A stretch of DNA of 64,000 nucleotides from Streptomyces sp. SN-593 (GCF_016756395.1 NZ_AP018365.1:4067001-4131000); one strand, 5' to 3'. Positions 52,062 to 60,670 are shown, numbered from the stretch's first letter. Notes: generated by a model not told the origin, from the sequence alone. Made by a program: numbers and translations.

Positions 52062-52643
52062 TCAGCGGCGGTCGCCGAGTTCGGCCCGCAGGGCGGCCAG
52101 GTGGGTGTCGGCGTTCTCGTGCGGCAGGAACTCCACCACGTCCAGGAAGCGGAAGAGGGTCCGGTCCGCGGTGACCGCGAACTCGTACTCCGCGAAGCCG
52201 ACCACCGCCCCCAGCACCCCGCGCGCGGCGCCCCGTACGACATGGGCGGTCAGCGCGTCGGGGTGCTCGGCGTCGGTGCCGCGGCGGCCGCCCGGGCGGG
52301 CCAGGTACGGGCAGACCATCGACGCGTAGAGCATGCACGCCCGGTGCCCGGGTCCCTCGGTGGTCGGCGCGAGGTTGCGGTACGGGCGGCCCGCCGCGCG
52401 CGCGTCGGCGATCGCCCCGGCCTCGGTCGCGCCCACCACGCGCCAGACGGTGCCGCGCGGCATCCGGGTGCCGCACACCGAACACAGCCGCTGCCGGGCG
52501 CAGTCCGCGCTGCGCCCGTGGTCGGTGAGCGCGAACTGCGGGCGCTCCCCCTGCCACGGGGTGATCGCGGGCACGGGGTAGCCGCGCTCGTCACGGGGCC
52601 TGGCCTCGACGGGTGGCGGCTTGGGAACCGCGTCGAATCGCAC
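52062..52643 (-). CDS. Conserved hypothetical protein with cysteine pairs
   Basis: 193 residues, soluble. CARQRLCSVCGTRMP, followed later by GHRACMLYASMVCPYLAR, gives five or six Cys and a His that could hold a metal. The N-terminus starts with a proline-rich stretch and YPVPAITPWQGERP. I do not recognise a named family. GTG 52643 lies 53 bp inside the upstream DUF1992 gene, so the two overlap out of frame and are probably co-transcribed. Confidence 0.65.
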   Translation of the reverse strand: MRFDAVPKPPPVEARPRDERGYPVPAITPWQGERPQFALTDHGRSADCARQRLCSVCGTRMPRGTVWRVVGATEAGAIADARAAGRPYRNLAPTTEGPGHRACMLYASMVCPYLARPGGRRGTDAEHPDALTAHVVRGAARGVLGAVVGFAEYEFAVTADRTLFRFLDVVEFLPHENADTHLAALRAELGDRR

Positions 52644-53184
52644 GGGCCATGCCTACCAGGGCCGCACGGGCGGCCGGAACACCTCTGCCGGGCCGCCTCG
52701 GTCCGCGGGCCCCAGGGCGGCCGCCGGCCCGGGGGGAGCCGGTGCCGCCGCCGTCAGCTCCGCCGTCGACGCCGCCCCCGGCGCCGTCCGCGCGGCGCGC
52801 ACGCCAGTCCGCGACGGCCTGCTCGACGTCGAACGGCCGCACGTTCAGCGGCGGGCCGGGCGGCGGGCGGCGGATCGCGGCCTCGATCTTCTCGTTGACC
52901 GCCGTGAGGATCCGCCGCACCTGCCGCTCGGAGCGCGCCTCGGCGACGGCCGCGGCGGCGTCCTCAGCCTCCTTGCGCAGCACCAGCGACGGCGGCAGGA
53001 AGGACAGCCCCTCGCGCCGCATCTTGCCCTTGACCCACCACAGCTCGTCGTAGGGGGCGTCGAGCGAGGCCAGCGGTCTGCCGCGGCCGGGCAGGTCGGC
53101 GAAGGCGCCGCGCTCCTCCGCCTCGCGGATCTGCCGGTCCGCCCACGTCTCGAAGGACACACCGGGCGGCTTGCGTTCGGTCAT
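52591..53184 (-). CDS. DUF1992 (DnaJ-homologue subfamily C28-like) protein
   Basis: 197 residues. The N-terminal ~90 residues are the DUF1992 domain: ERGAFADLPGRGRPL, DELWWVKGKMRREGLSFLPP and SLVLRKEAED, known from bacterial YbbM-like and eukaryotic DNAJC28 proteins; function unknown. The C-terminal ~65 residues are a Gly/Arg/Pro-rich basic tail whose end overlaps the next gene by 53 bp, so that tail may be a recent extension. ATG 53184 is preceded by GAGGAGTGACCC. Confidence 0.8.
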   Translation of the reverse strand: MTERKPPGVSFETWADRQIREAEERGAFADLPGRGRPLASLDAPYDELWWVKGKMRREGLSFLPPSLVLRKEAEDAAAAVAEARSERQVRRILTAVNEKIEAAIRRPPPGPPLNVRPFDVEQAVADWRARRADGAGGGVDGGADGGGTGSPRAGGRPGARGPRRPGRGVPAARAALVGMARAIRRGSQAATRRGQAP

Positions 53185-53250
53185 GGGTCACTCCTCGGTA
53201 CGCCTCGACTCGGGGTCGCCGGGCAGCGGCGGCGCGCACCTTCGAGGCTA

Positions 53251-53413
53251 GGGCCTGTCCGGCGGATCGTGCCGGTCGAGCTCGCGGGGTCCGGTGCCGT
53301 GCATCGCAAGGCGGAGAATCATCCGCGTACCGGGTCGTACGTGGGTGATTCGACAACGCAGGGAGGTGCGGTGCCGGGCGCCGCGAGCCCGGCAGGATCC
53401 GCCGGACAGGCGG
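53251..53413. repeat. Putative MITE-like element with 23-bp inverted ends
   Basis: The left end (53253-53275) and the reverse complement of the right end (53389-53411) agree at 22 of 23 positions, both starting GCCTGTCCGGCGGATC. The 113-bp interior (containing GTACCGGGTCGTACGTGGG and GGTGCGGTGCCGGGCGCCGC) has no gene. The size, inverted ends and intergenic location fit a non-autonomous transposon remnant or a regulatory intergenic repeat. I believe similar sequences occur in other Streptomyces genomes, from memory. It fills most of the 396-bp gap 53185-53580. Confidence 0.7.
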
Positions 53414-53580
53414 CCGGTAAGGGTCACGCCCCCAGGAGTTCGGGGCTTACCCCGTGCTCAGGTCCACCGCGGCAGCGCTTCAGGTCCATCACGGCACGGC
53501 GCGGGAGTTCGCCCCGGCACCGCGGGGGGAGTCGCCCGGCAGCCGCGCCGCCCGGCCCCGAATCGCGGCGCCCCCTGACC

Positions 53581-55326
53581 TCAGCGGCGGGGTCCGGGCT
53601 CGGGGACGGCCCGGGCGGCCAGCAGGGCCACGTCGTCCTCGGCCGCGTCCGGCGCGAGCCGGTGCACCACCCGGGCCAGCAGCGCGTCGAGCGACCCTCC
53701 TCCCGCGCGCGCCGGCACGGCCCCCTCCGCCGACGGGGCGCCCTCGGGCGGGAGCCGCAGCCCGGCCAGCCGTGCCAGCGACGTGTCGATGTCCTCGCCC
53801 CGCCGCTCCACCAGCCCGTCGGTGTACAGCAGCAGGGTGTGCCCGGGCGGCCAGGGCTGGTACACCGTCTCGTACCGTCCGCCGAGGTCCGCGCCCAGCG
53901 GCGGGCCGGGCGGCACGTCGAGCAGCGACACGCGGCCGTCGGGGGCGACCAGGGCGGGCGGCAGGTGGCCGGCGCTGGAGAACCAGGCGGCGCCGCGCAG
54001 CGGGTCGGCGATGCCCAGCAGGCAGGTCGCGGGCCGCTCCACGCCGCCGGCCGCGAGCAGCCGGTCGATCCGGCGCAGCACCCGGTCCGGCGCGTCGCCC
54101 TCACCGGCGCCGACCCGCAGCATGGAGCGGTAGTGGCTCATCTCGACCGCGGCGCCGACGCCGTGGCCCATCACGTCCCCCATCGCCAGCAGCGTCAGCC
54201 CGCCGGGCAGCGCGAGCGTGTCGAACCAGTCGCCGCCGACCAAATCGTCGGCGCCGGCCGGCAGGTAGCGGGTGGCGGTGTCGACCCGCGGGTTCGGGGC
54301 GCCGGGCACGGCCAGCAGCGCACGCTGCAACTCCACCGCGATGCCGTGCTCGCGGGTGTAGCGGCGGGCGTTGTCCAGGCTGATCGCGGCCCGCTCGGCC
54401 AGCGCGCGGGCGACGGCGACGTCCTCCTCGTCGAAGGCGGGCGACGCCCCCGCCCTGACCATCGAGACCGTGCCGATCTGCTCGCCGCGCGCGGCCAGCG
54501 GCACGATCAGGCCGGAGTGGATGCCGGCCGAGCGGTAGAACGGCACGTGTCCGGTGCTCGGCGCGGACCGGCTCATCTCGTCGTCGGACAGCAGGTTCAG
54601 CACGATCGGCCGGCCCGTGCGGAGGCAGCGCGGGATCGCCGAGCCGGGCTGGCAGTCGAGGTACTCGCCCGGCTCGCCCAGGCCCGCCGCGACCGCGCGC
54701 AGCGACGGGCCGGCGCTGAGGGCGGAGCGGCGCAGCCGGACGGTGCCGTCGGGCGGCGGGCGGTGGCCGTCCTGCTCGCCGCTGGAGAGCACCTCCACCA
54801 TCGCGGCGTCCGCCAGCACCTCGACCAGCAGGTCCGCCAACTCCTGGCAGGTCGGCTCCATCTCCAGGGTGGAGCCGATCCGCATCGCCGCCGCGTCCAG
54901 GACGAGCAGCCGCTCCCTGGTCCGTTCCAGTTCCCGCCGCGTCTCCTGGTCCTCGCTCACCTCCAGCAGCACCAGGCCGACGCCCAGGACCCGGCCGCCG
55001 GTGTCCGTGACCCGGTGGCAGCAGCCGCGCCAGTGCCGCCGGGCGTGGGCGGAACCCGCCCGGGTCTGCCCGCTGGAGGTCAGCTCGCGCGGCCGGCCGT
55101 CGGCCAGCACCTGCCGGAACAGCTCCTCGTCGATGTCGACCCCGGGCACGATGTCCGCGATCCGCCGCCCGGCGTGCGCCTCGACCTCGACGCCGTTCAT
55201 CCGGGCCAGCGCCGGGTTCACGTACAGGTACCGCAGGTCGGGGCCGAGCAGCGCGACCCCGGCCTGCGTGCCCTCCAGCAGCGCCTGCCACACGGGGCTG
55301 CCGGGCGCCGGACCGTCGGGCTGCAT
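53581..55326 (-). CDS. PAS-GAF-PP2C (SpoIIE-type) serine phosphatase
   Basis: 581 residues. PAS sensor at about 10-125 (GVALLGPDLRYLYVNPALARMNG), GAF domain at about 145-340 (FYRSAGIHSGLIVPLAARGE, FDEEDVAVARALAERAAIS), then the PP2C/SpoIIE domain (VGGDWFDTLALPGG, LAMGDVMGHGVGAAVEMSHYR, LLLYTDGLVERRGEDID) with the metal-binding aspartates. Such proteins dephosphorylate anti-anti-sigma factors in SigB/SigF-type stress and sporulation circuits, which is relevant to the sigma genes at the right end, though no anti-sigma pair is adjacent. ATG 55326 follows AGGAGGGACC. Confidence 0.93.
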   Translation of the reverse strand: MQPDGPAPGSPVWQALLEGTQAGVALLGPDLRYLYVNPALARMNGVEVEAHAGRRIADIVPGVDIDEELFRQVLADGRPRELTSSGQTRAGSAHARRHWRGCCHRVTDTGGRVLGVGLVLLEVSEDQETRRELERTRERLLVLDAAAMRIGSTLEMEPTCQELADLLVEVLADAAMVEVLSSGEQDGHRPPPDGTVRLRRSALSAGPSLRAVAAGLGEPGEYLDCQPGSAIPRCLRTGRPIVLNLLSDDEMSRSAPSTGHVPFYRSAGIHSGLIVPLAARGEQIGTVSMVRAGASPAFDEEDVAVARALAERAAISLDNARRYTREHGIAVELQRALLAVPGAPNPRVDTATRYLPAGADDLVGGDWFDTLALPGGLTLLAMGDVMGHGVGAAVEMSHYRSMLRVGAGEGDAPDRVLRRIDRLLAAGGVERPATCLLGIADPLRGAAWFSSAGHLPPALVAPDGRVSLLDVPPGPPLGADLGGRYETVYQPWPPGHTLLLYTDGLVERRGEDIDTSLARLAGLRLPPEGAPSAEGAVPARAGGGSLDALLARVVHRLAPDAAEDDVALLAARAVPEPGPRR

Positions 55327-55471
55327 GGCTGGTCCCTCCTGCGGGTCGTACGTCCACCCTGCCCGCAGGTCGGCCGATCGGCGATTCGGGCGCGGGGCGG
55401 GGCGGACGGGGCCACGGATCAGGCGGGGAGTGGAAAGCGGGCCCGGTCGGGGGGCGGGGCGGCGGGGCGGG

Positions 55472-56017
55472 TCAGGCGCGGGGCAGCCCGAGCCGTCCTT
55501 CGAGCTGGACCAGCAGTTCGGCGAGGAGGGTCGCGACCTGCCGCCGGTCGCCGTCCGGCAGGCCGGAGAGCGCGGCGGTCTCGTACCGCAACTGCTCGGG
55601 CATGACCGTGTCGATCAGCTCCCGGCCGCCGCGGGTGAGCCGCACCCGGGCGACCCTGCGGTCCCGGGTGTCGCTGCGGCGGTCCACCCAGCCGCGCTCC
55701 ACCAGCAGCTTCAGCCGCTTGGTCACGGCCGCGCCCGAGGAGAAGGTCTCCCGGGCCAGCTCGCCGGGGGTCAGCTCGTGACCGGTCCGCCGCAGGGCGC
55801 TGAGCAGGTCGAACTCGGCACGGGTCAGGCCGGCCCGGCGCAGCGGGGCGTCCTCCGCGTGCTGGAGCAGGGCCGCGCAGCGGTTGATCCGGCCGATGAC
55901 CTCGATCGGGCCGGTGTCCAGGTCGGGCCGGACGGCCCGCCACTGGCGGACCACCCCGGCCACCGTGTCCCCCGCCACCGCGTCCCCGGCCGCTCCGCCG
56001 TCGCCCGCTGCCGTCAT
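55472..56017 (-). CDS. MarR-family transcriptional regulator
   Basis: 181 residues with the MarR winged helix (about 65-145): LTRAEFDLLSALRRTG, LTPGELARETFSSGAAVTKR, LKLLVERGWVDRRSDTRDRR with the wing DxRxxR. ATG 56017 overlaps the FUSC stop (ATGA), so it is made together with the exporter it presumably controls. Its likely operator is the inverted repeat in the FUSC promoter. The effector would be an aromatic acid or similar compound, by analogy only. Confidence 0.92.
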   Translation of the reverse strand: MTAAGDGGAAGDAVAGDTVAGVVRQWRAVRPDLDTGPIEVIGRINRCAALLQHAEDAPLRRAGLTRAEFDLLSALRRTGHELTPGELARETFSSGAAVTKRLKLLVERGWVDRRSDTRDRRVARVRLTRGGRELIDTVMPEQLRYETAALSGLPDGDRRQVATLLAELLVQLEGRLGLPRA

Positions 56018-57693
56018 GCCGCCGCGCCCCCTCCGGTGTCCGCCGCGGTGCCGCCGTTCCCGAGCCCCTGGGCGCGCACCGTCTCGGCGAGCGTACGGTG
56101 TCCGCCGCGCTGGACGGCCAGCACGTCCTGCTCGGGCAGCGGGGCCTGCCACCACTCGCCGGCCGCGATGTCCCGTACCTCGCGCAGTTCGACCAGCGCG
56201 AAGGTCAGCCGCCGCCTGGCGGCCTCCAGCCTGGCCGGGTCGGGCTGCGGGTCGGCGAGCACGCGCCGCGCGTCCTGCTGGGCGGCGCGGGCACCGCTCA
56301 GCGCCACCGCCAGGATCCGGCCGGGGCGGCGGGTGACCACCGCCATCGCGGCCAGCATCCCGACGACGGCGCCGACCAGGGTGTCCACCACCCGGTCGGT
56401 GAGCAGCACACCGGCCGACTGGGGCCGGGCGAACTCCACGATCAGCAGGGCCATCGGGGTCACGCAGATGCTGCCCAGCCAGTAGTTGCGGGGCATGAAC
56501 GCCTCGGCCGCGAAGTTGAACGCCAGGGCGACCAGCACCAGGGCGGTGCTGCCGGTGTCGGTCAGCGGGGTGACCGCCACGAAGACCAGCACGCCGACCA
56601 CGTTGCCGACCACCCGCTGGATGCTGCGCCGCCAGGACTGGCTGACGTTGGCCTGGGAGACGGCGGCCGCGGTGACGATGGCCCAGTAGGGACGCCCGAC
56701 GCCGAGGCCGAACGAGACGTAGCCGGCCAGCGCGCAGCCGGCGAAGGTGCGGACGGCGACCGGCAGGAGCAGGCCGCCCGGGCGCATCCGGCGCAGCAGG
56801 GACGGCCCGGGGAAGGCGTGCTCCACCTCGACGCCGAGCAGGTCGGTGTCGCCGCCCGGGTCGGCCGGCCGCGGGACCGGTCCGGTGCCGCGCAGCCGGT
56901 CGGCCCATCCGGCGAGCAGGCCGGCGTCGGGCGCGGTCGGGCTGGCGAGGACGATCTCGGCCCGGATCAGCAGGCGCTCCAGGGCCCGCCGGTCCTCGGT
57001 GCGCCGCCCGCTGAGCAGCAGGTTCTGCCAGCCGATCTGGATGGCGGCGGCCGCGGCGTCGCGGGCGGGCCCGGTCTCGGGGTCCCCGGCCGGCAGCCCG
57101 GCGTAGCGGGCGGTGGCCCGCAGCGCGCCGCGGACCGCGCGCCGCTCGGGGCCCTGCGGGCGGAACAGCCCGGGCGCCATGCTCACCAGGTAGGCGAGGG
57201 CCGCCGCGCCCAGGGTGAGGGCGAGGTGACCCGGCACCTGGCCGATCCGCTGGGGCACGAACAGGGCCGCCGAGCTGATGAACGTGAAGATCACGTGTGC
57301 GGGCGGGCCGATCCTGGTGGCGTCGCAGAGCAGTTTCTGCACCGCGGCGAGCAGCGCGCCGACGGTGATCAGCGCCATGGTGCCGTCCACGAGGGAGGAC
57401 GTGACGAGGGCCGTGGCGAGCCCCGCGACCATGCCGATGATGACGCCGACCATGGTCCTGGCCCGGTTGGCGTACGGCCGGTTGTGCGCGTAGGTCGCGC
57501 AGAGCGAGCCGGCCATGGTGTACACCGCCAGGTCAAGCCGGTCCAGGCAGAGCAGGATCACGTTGGGGACGGCCGAGGCGACGACCGCGCTGACCGCCGG
57601 CTTGAACCAGATGTCCGACGTCCGACCCAGCCGCAGCACCCCGGCGGTGGGCAGCCGGCGCGGCCCGTGCGGAGGGAGGACGGTTTTGCTCAT
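56014..57693 (-). CDS. FUSC-family aromatic-acid exporter-like membrane protein
   Basis: 559 residues. Two sets of about five to six membrane helices (roughly 30-175 and 320-470) are separated by a cytoplasmic helical region, the FUSC/AaeB layout. The second block has GVGRPYWAIVTAAAVSQANVS and RVVGNVVGVLVFVAV, the conserved core of the family. AaeB-type proteins are efflux valves for aromatic carboxylic acids. ATG 57693 lies 6 nt after TAAGTT and has no ribosome-binding site, so it appears leaderless. Forms an operon with the MarR regulator. Confidence 0.9.
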   Translation of the reverse strand: MSKTVLPPHGPRRLPTAGVLRLGRTSDIWFKPAVSAVVASAVPNVILLCLDRLDLAVYTMAGSLCATYAHNRPYANRARTMVGVIIGMVAGLATALVTSSLVDGTMALITVGALLAAVQKLLCDATRIGPPAHVIFTFISSAALFVPQRIGQVPGHLALTLGAAALAYLVSMAPGLFRPQGPERRAVRGALRATARYAGLPAGDPETGPARDAAAAAIQIGWQNLLLSGRRTEDRRALERLLIRAEIVLASPTAPDAGLLAGWADRLRGTGPVPRPADPGGDTDLLGVEVEHAFPGPSLLRRMRPGGLLLPVAVRTFAGCALAGYVSFGLGVGRPYWAIVTAAAVSQANVSQSWRRSIQRVVGNVVGVLVFVAVTPLTDTGSTALVLVALAFNFAAEAFMPRNYWLGSICVTPMALLIVEFARPQSAGVLLTDRVVDTLVGAVVGMLAAMAVVTRRPGRILAVALSGARAAQQDARRVLADPQPDPARLEAARRRLTFALVELREVRDIAAGEWWQAPLPEQDVLAVQRGGHRTLAETVRAQGLGNGGTAADTGGGAAA

Positions 57694-57730
57694 ACGACAA
57701 ACTTACCAAGTGTTTTACCTGGAAAACAAA
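57694..57730 (-). promoter_or_regulatory. FUSC-marR promoter with inverted-repeat operator
   Basis: Leftward -10 TAAGTT (57705-57700) ends six bases before the ATG. GTTTT-ACCTGG-AAAAC (57712-57727) lies between the -10 and the T-rich -35 region, and ACTT-ACC-AAGT (57701-57711) overlaps the -10. Both are suited to block polymerase when MarR binds. The tract is strikingly AT-rich for this genome. Confidence 0.7.
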
Positions 57731-57804
57731 AACTCATGCCGCGGCCGGACGCCATCCCTGCGTCGAGGCTGCGCCCGGACGAGCGGGGCCGGTAGGCTTT
57801 CCGT

Positions 57805-58101
57805 GTGATCTTCAAGCGCATCGGAAACGGGCGGCCGTACCCGGACCACGGCCGGGTCAGCACGCGTGAGTGGGCGGACGTCGCCCCCCGTCCCGTGCGG
57901 CTGGACCAGTTGGTGACCACCAAGGGACAGCTCGACCTGGAGACGCTCCTGGCGGAGGACTCCACCTTCTACGGCGACCTCTTCGCCCACGTCGTGAAGT
58001 GGCAGGGCGACCTCTACCTGGAGGACGGCCTGCACCGGGCGGTGCGCGCGGCGCTGCAACAGCGCCAAGTGCTCCACGCCCGGGTCCTGGAGATGGACTG
58101 A
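57805..58101 (+). CDS. Conserved VapB-like small protein
   Basis: 98 residues: IFKRIGNGRPYPDHG, RPVRLDQLVTTKGQLDLETLL, FYGDLFAHVVKWQGDLYLEDGLHRAVR. I recall this very conserved Streptomyces protein being labelled as a VapB-family antitoxin, but no VapC toxin gene is adjacent, so a toxin-antitoxin role is doubtful. GTG 57805 is 6 nt after TAGGCT (57793-57798), a leaderless arrangement. Divergent from FUSC and 21 bp upstream of the LytR_C gene. Confidence 0.8.
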   Translation: MIFKRIGNGRPYPDHGRVSTREWADVAPRPVRLDQLVTTKGQLDLETLLAEDSTFYGDLFAHVVKWQGDLYLEDGLHRAVRAALQQRQVLHARVLEMD

Positions 58102-58122
58102 CAATCCGCTTACGCTGCGCTC

Positions 58123-58767
58123 ATGAGCATGCTGACCCCCTCCGGGATGGGCGGGAAGTACCGGGTCACGGGAAACGCCTATCCGCGAATGCGCCCGCCC
58201 AAGCGGCGCGGCCGGTTCGTGGCCGTCCTGGTCGCCGCGGTGGTCGTCCTCGGCCTCTTCGGCTGGGGGGCCGTGCAGCTCTTCCACGTCTTCGGCGGTG
58301 ACGGCGGCAAGAGCACCGCACGGGCCGCGCCGAGCCGTCCGTCCTGCTCGCCCTCGGCCAGTCCGGTGGCCTCCAAGCCACTGGCCCTGCCGCAGCCGGC
58401 GCACGTCACGATGAACGTCCTCAACGCGACCACCCGCGGCGGGCTCGCGAAGACCACCGCCGACCAGCTCGCCGCGCGCGGCTTCAAGGTGGCGAAGTTC
58501 GGGAACGCGCCCGACCCGTACAACGCGAAGGTCGCGCAGTCCGCGCTGATCATCTCCGGGCCCGGCGGGGAGGCGGCCGCCCGCGAGGCGGGCACCCAGG
58601 TGGTCGGCTCCACCGTCACGATCGACCCCAAGCGCAAGGGCAGTACGGTCGACGTGCTCATCGGCAACGCCTTCGCGAAGCTGGCGACTCCGACCCAGGC
58701 GGCGGAGGCCCGGGTCACCGCGGCCAACCCCCCGGCTCCCAAGCAGAGCTGCGCGCCCCAGGACTGA
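58123..58767 (+). CDS. LytR C-terminal domain membrane protein
   Basis: 214 residues. A ~30-residue basic cytoplasmic part, one membrane helix (about 32-52), a Ser/Pro linker and then the LytR_C domain (MNVLNATTRGGLAKTTADQL, ARGFKVAKFGN, GSTVDVLIGNAFAKL). Such domains occur in LytR-CpsA-Psr wall-assembly proteins, here without the catalytic part. ATG 58123 lies 6 nt after TACGCT (58111-58116), so it probably has its own leaderless promoter despite closeness to the upstream gene. Confidence 0.87.
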   Translation: MSMLTPSGMGGKYRVTGNAYPRMRPPKRRGRFVAVLVAAVVVLGLFGWGAVQLFHVFGGDGGKSTARAAPSRPSCSPSASPVASKPLALPQPAHVTMNVLNATTRGGLAKTTADQLAARGFKVAKFGNAPDPYNAKVAQSALIISGPGGEAAAREAGTQVVGSTVTIDPKRKGSTVDVLIGNAFAKLATPTQAAEARVTAANPPAPKQSCAPQD

Positions 58768-58787
58768 GCCGCCCCTCCCGGCGGCTG

Positions 58788-58820
58788 GGGCCGGTCCGGC
58801 GGATCCTGCCGGACCGGCCC
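58788..58820. terminator. Terminator between LytR_C gene and upp
   Basis: GGGCCGGTCCGGC, loop GGATCCT, GCCGGACCGGCCC: a perfect 13-bp stem that ends on the first base of the upp stop codon. Its core TCCGGCGGATC-TGCCGG is the end motif of the element at 53251-53413. Confidence 0.85.
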
Positions 58821-59455
58821 TAGCCGACCGTGCCGTAGAGGCGGTCGCCGGCGTCGCCGAGGCCGGGGACGATGAAGCCCTGCTCGTTCAGCCGCTCGTC
58901 GACCGCGGCGGTCACGACGGTGACGGGCTTGCCCGCGAGTTCACGCTCCATCACCTCGACGCCCTCGGGGGCGGCGAGCAGGCAGAGGGCGGTGACGTCG
59001 TCGGCCCCGCGGGCGATGAGCAGCCGTATCGCCGCGACCAGGGTGCCGCCGGTGGCCAGCATGGGGTCCACCACGTACACCTGGCGGCCGGAGAGGTCCT
59101 CGGGCATGCGGGTGGCGTACGTCCTGGCCTGGAGCGTGTCCTCGTCGCGGACCATGCCGAGGAAGCCGACCTCGGCGGTGGGCAGCAGCCGGACCATGCC
59201 GTCGAGCATGCCCAGCCCGGCGCGCAGGATCGGCACCACGAGCGGCCGGGGGTAGGACAGCCGCACGCCCGTGGTCCGCGCGACCGGTGTCACGATGTCG
59301 ACCTGCTCGGTGCGCACGTCACGGGTCGCCTCGTAGGCGAGCAGCGTGACGAGTTCGTCGGCGAGCCGGCGGAAGGTGGGCGAGTCGGTGCGCTGGTCGC
59401 GCAGGGCGGTGAGCTTGTGCGCGACCAGCGGGTGGTCGACAACGTGGAGACGCAT
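58820..59455 (-). CDS. upp: Uracil phosphoribosyltransferase
   Basis: 211 residues, normal length. It makes UMP from uracil and PRPP in pyrimidine salvage. Family features: [49 protein letters not shown], the PRPP loop [16 protein letters not shown], and the C-terminal uracil-binding YIVPGLGD-like [19 protein letters not shown] 59455 follows TACAGT (59467-59462) by six bases, with CCTCCC rather than a ribosome-binding site between, so leaderless. Confidence 0.96.
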   Translation of the reverse strand: MRLHVVDHPLVAHKLTALRDQRTDSPTFRRLADELVTLLAYEATRDVRTEQVDIVTPVARTTGVRLSYPRPLVVPILRAGLGMLDGMVRLLPTAEVGFLGMVRDEDTLQARTYATRMPEDLSGRQVYVVDPMLATGGTLVAAIRLLIARGADDVTALCLLAAPEGVEVMERELAGKPVTVVTAAVDERLNEQGFIVPGLGDAGDRLYGTVG

Positions 59456-59591
59456 GGGAGGACTGTATCCGGCGGCCCCGCCGTGCACCCCGCCTCCGTC
59501 ACCCGCGCCCTCTGCGGGCGGGGACGGGTAAACCGCACCTTCGGGGGAAGGTTCCGGAGGAATCGCGACACAGACGCGGGGACGGTGGCAC

Positions 59592-59837
59592 ATGCCGGAC
59601 ACGACGGGCCGCGGCAGCGGCGGCGGACGCGGCGAGCGGACTACGGCCTCGGCTACGGCTTCGGCCTCGGCCTCGGCCTCGACCCAGCGCGACCGGGAGC
59701 AGGAACGGCGGCACAAACGGGCCGCGTTCCTGCGCGAGCTGGACGAGGCGAGGGAACTGCGCGACCGGGTCCGGCCCCGGCGGGCGCGGGCCGCCCGGAT
59801 GCGCCAGCAGATGCGGATGCGCACCTTCCGCTGGTGA
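59592..59837 (+). CDS. Small basic conserved hypothetical protein
   Basis: 81 residues. The C-terminal ~50 residues ([39 protein letters not shown]) are Arg-rich and probably one long helix; I recall similar C-termini in Streptomyces proteins at this place next to upp. The N-terminal part is a Thr/Ala/Ser repeat ([13 protein letters not shown]) encoded by a GCCTCG/GCTTCG hexamer array at about 59646-59690. Function unknown. ATG 59592 has only a weak GGGGAC upstream. Confidence 0.6.
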   Translation: MPDTTGRGSGGGRGERTTASATASASASASTQRDREQERRHKRAAFLRELDEARELRDRVRPRRARAARMRQQMRMRTFRW

Positions 59838-60118
59838 CCCGTTGGGCGCTCGCGGGCGCCGGCCGGGAGAGGCCCCCGCGATGTGCGCAACGTCACCACG
59901 GCGAGCGGTCGGGTGGCCGTGGGGCCGGTCGGGGGTCCGCCAACATCGCGGTTTTCCGGAGAAGTGACCAAGTCCTGGCACGTCGCGGTGGCGAAGACCT
60001 CTCGCAACGGCCGTGTTTCTGCCACGATGCCGAGTGGGTGGGACCGTCATGAAACCCTCATGAACCGCAAGGTGGGCCCACCCGTTCCGGACGGCCCGAG
60101 ACCTGTGGGAGAGTCACG

Positions 60119-60670
60119 GTGTACTTCGCCGCACTGCTCGCGCGCACCGAGGACGGTTGGCAAGCGAGCGAACCCGATCTCGACGATGTGGAAACCCTCG
60201 CCGATCTGAGCGAACTGGCTCGTACGGCAGGCGAGGAGGAGGAGACGGTCCTGGTCTTCATCGAGCAGGAGGACGCCTGGTTCGGCGTCATCCGCGTCGA
60301 CGGTGAGGACGACCCAAGGATCTACGTGTCGGACGCGGCCGCCGCCGCCCGCAGCTCGTACGGGGAGATCCTGCTCACCGACGAGGTGCTGGGCCGCGAC
60401 CCGGGGAACGCGGACGACCTCGACGACCTCGTCGACCTCGACGGCACCGAGGACGGCGACACCGACGACACCGACGAGGAGGCCGTGGCCGGCCTCGCGG
60501 AGGACCATGTGCCGACCGGCCCGCTCGGCGAGACCGGCCTGCTGGCCGACCTGGGCATGAGCGCCGCCGACCTGCTCGCGCTGAGCGGCGACGGCGCCCT
60601 GACCGGTGAGGCACTGGGCGAGATCGCCGACGCCCTGGGCGCGGCCGACGTGCTGGAGGCCGTCCGCTGA
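60119..60670 (+). CDS. tRNA adenosine deaminase-associated protein
   Basis: 183 residues, very acidic in the middle (DDLDDLVDLDGTEDGDTDDTDEE in part). The N-terminal domain MYFAALLARTEDGWQASEPDL and VFIEQEDAWFGVIRVDGEDDPRIYVSDA is the actinobacterial family always found directly before tadA, hence its usual name; activity unknown. GTG 60119 follows GGGAGAGTCAC. Its stop overlaps the likely start of tadA. Confidence 0.88.
   Translation: MYFAALLARTEDGWQASEPDLDDVETLADLSELARTAGEEEETVLVFIEQEDAWFGVIRVDGEDDPRIYVSDAAAAARSSYGEILLTDEVLGRDPGNADDLDDLVDLDGTEDGDTDDTDEEAVAGLAEDHVPTGPLGETGLLADLGMSAADLLALSGDGALTGEALGEIADALGAADVLEAVR

Noticed and set aside
57805-58101. Toxin-antitoxin module
   Set aside because: Only the VapB-like protein is present; the adjacent gene is a LytR_C membrane protein, not a PIN-domain toxin.
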